A DNA stretch of 64,000 nucleotides from Streptomyces sp. NA02950 (GTDB lineage: Bacteria; Actinomycetota; Actinomycetes; Streptomycetales; Streptomycetaceae): the NCBI RefSeq assembly GCF_013364155.1, contig NZ_CP054916.1, positions 2,596,001-2,660,000 of the forward strand, in the 5' to 3' direction. Both the position numbers and the translations under genes were made by a program. This document shows positions 61,240 through 64,000 of this stretch, in pieces. The first letter of the stretch is position 1. Every line of letters starts with the position of its first letter. The notes under the pieces are model-generated. The model had not been told where the DNA came from. It was given only the letters and a program-made list of their open reading frames with translations, and ran no database searches.

Positions 61240-64000
<2,761 letters not shown>

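Overview
The window looks like a Streptomyces chromosome. It is very GC-rich with strong third-position GC bias, and it carries typical actinobacterial genes (clgR, the osa osmotic-stress locus, gluABCD, a Streptomyces-type 5S/23S rRNA). The gene order matches, from memory, the S. coelicolor stretch from about SCO5799 down to SCO5746 and the adjoining rrn operon. Three mobile elements interrupt this otherwise conserved order: an IS30-type element, an IS110-type element and a group IIC intron. I did no database search. Family names rest on motifs read in the translations, and S. coelicolor equivalents are from memory.

Layout. 1-0.7 kb: 5' part of a PLP aminotransferase (reverse), divergent from a secreted trypsin-like lipoprotein (0.9-2.1 kb). 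2.2-3.7 kb: IS30-type insertion inside a palindromic terminator shared with hflX (3.7-5.3 kb, reverse). 5.5-6.9 kb: IS110-type insertion in the 3' end of an M1 metallopeptidase gene. Its left end folds like a bridge RNA, with two 8-nt loop sequences matching the flanks of this very insertion. 8.6-17 kb, mostly reverse: an Rsh protein, dapF, miaA, miaB and small conserved genes. 17-20 kb: TAXI-type binding protein and a two-component pair. 20.6-24.1 kb: glutamate ABC transporter gluABCD with intercistronic and terminal hairpins. 24.2-27.2 kb: an FAD monooxygenase, then a cysteine-rich leader peptide, cysteine dioxygenase and rhodanese. 27.4-30.9 kb (reverse): recX, recA, an AI-2E family permease and a DUF3046 gene. 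31-40.5 kb: a terpene-cyclase-fold protein, an araC-azlC-azlD operon, and lhr-nei-SDR. 40.7-48.5 kb (reverse): dps, clgR, cinA-pgsA-rimO (overlapping genes), a RodZ-like gene and ftsK. 48.6-58.1 kb: osaB, the giant hybrid kinase osaA and the multidomain phosphatase osaC. 58.1-60.1 kb: group IIC intron just after the tRNA-Thr terminator. 60.2-64 kb: a truncated DegT-family gene, the rrn terminator, 5S rRNA and most of 23S rRNA.

How the genes work together. MiaA and MiaB act in sequence on tRNA A37. RecA/RecX, FtsK, Lhr and the Nei glycosylase serve DNA repair and segregation. The osa genes form a stress-signalling module. The cysteine dioxygenase and rhodanese appear to be controlled by a cysteine-sensing attenuator. 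A recurring oddity is short degenerate tandem repeats at or just past the stop codons of several unrelated genes (miaB, the FAD monooxygenase, recX, DUF3046, azlC, osaC).
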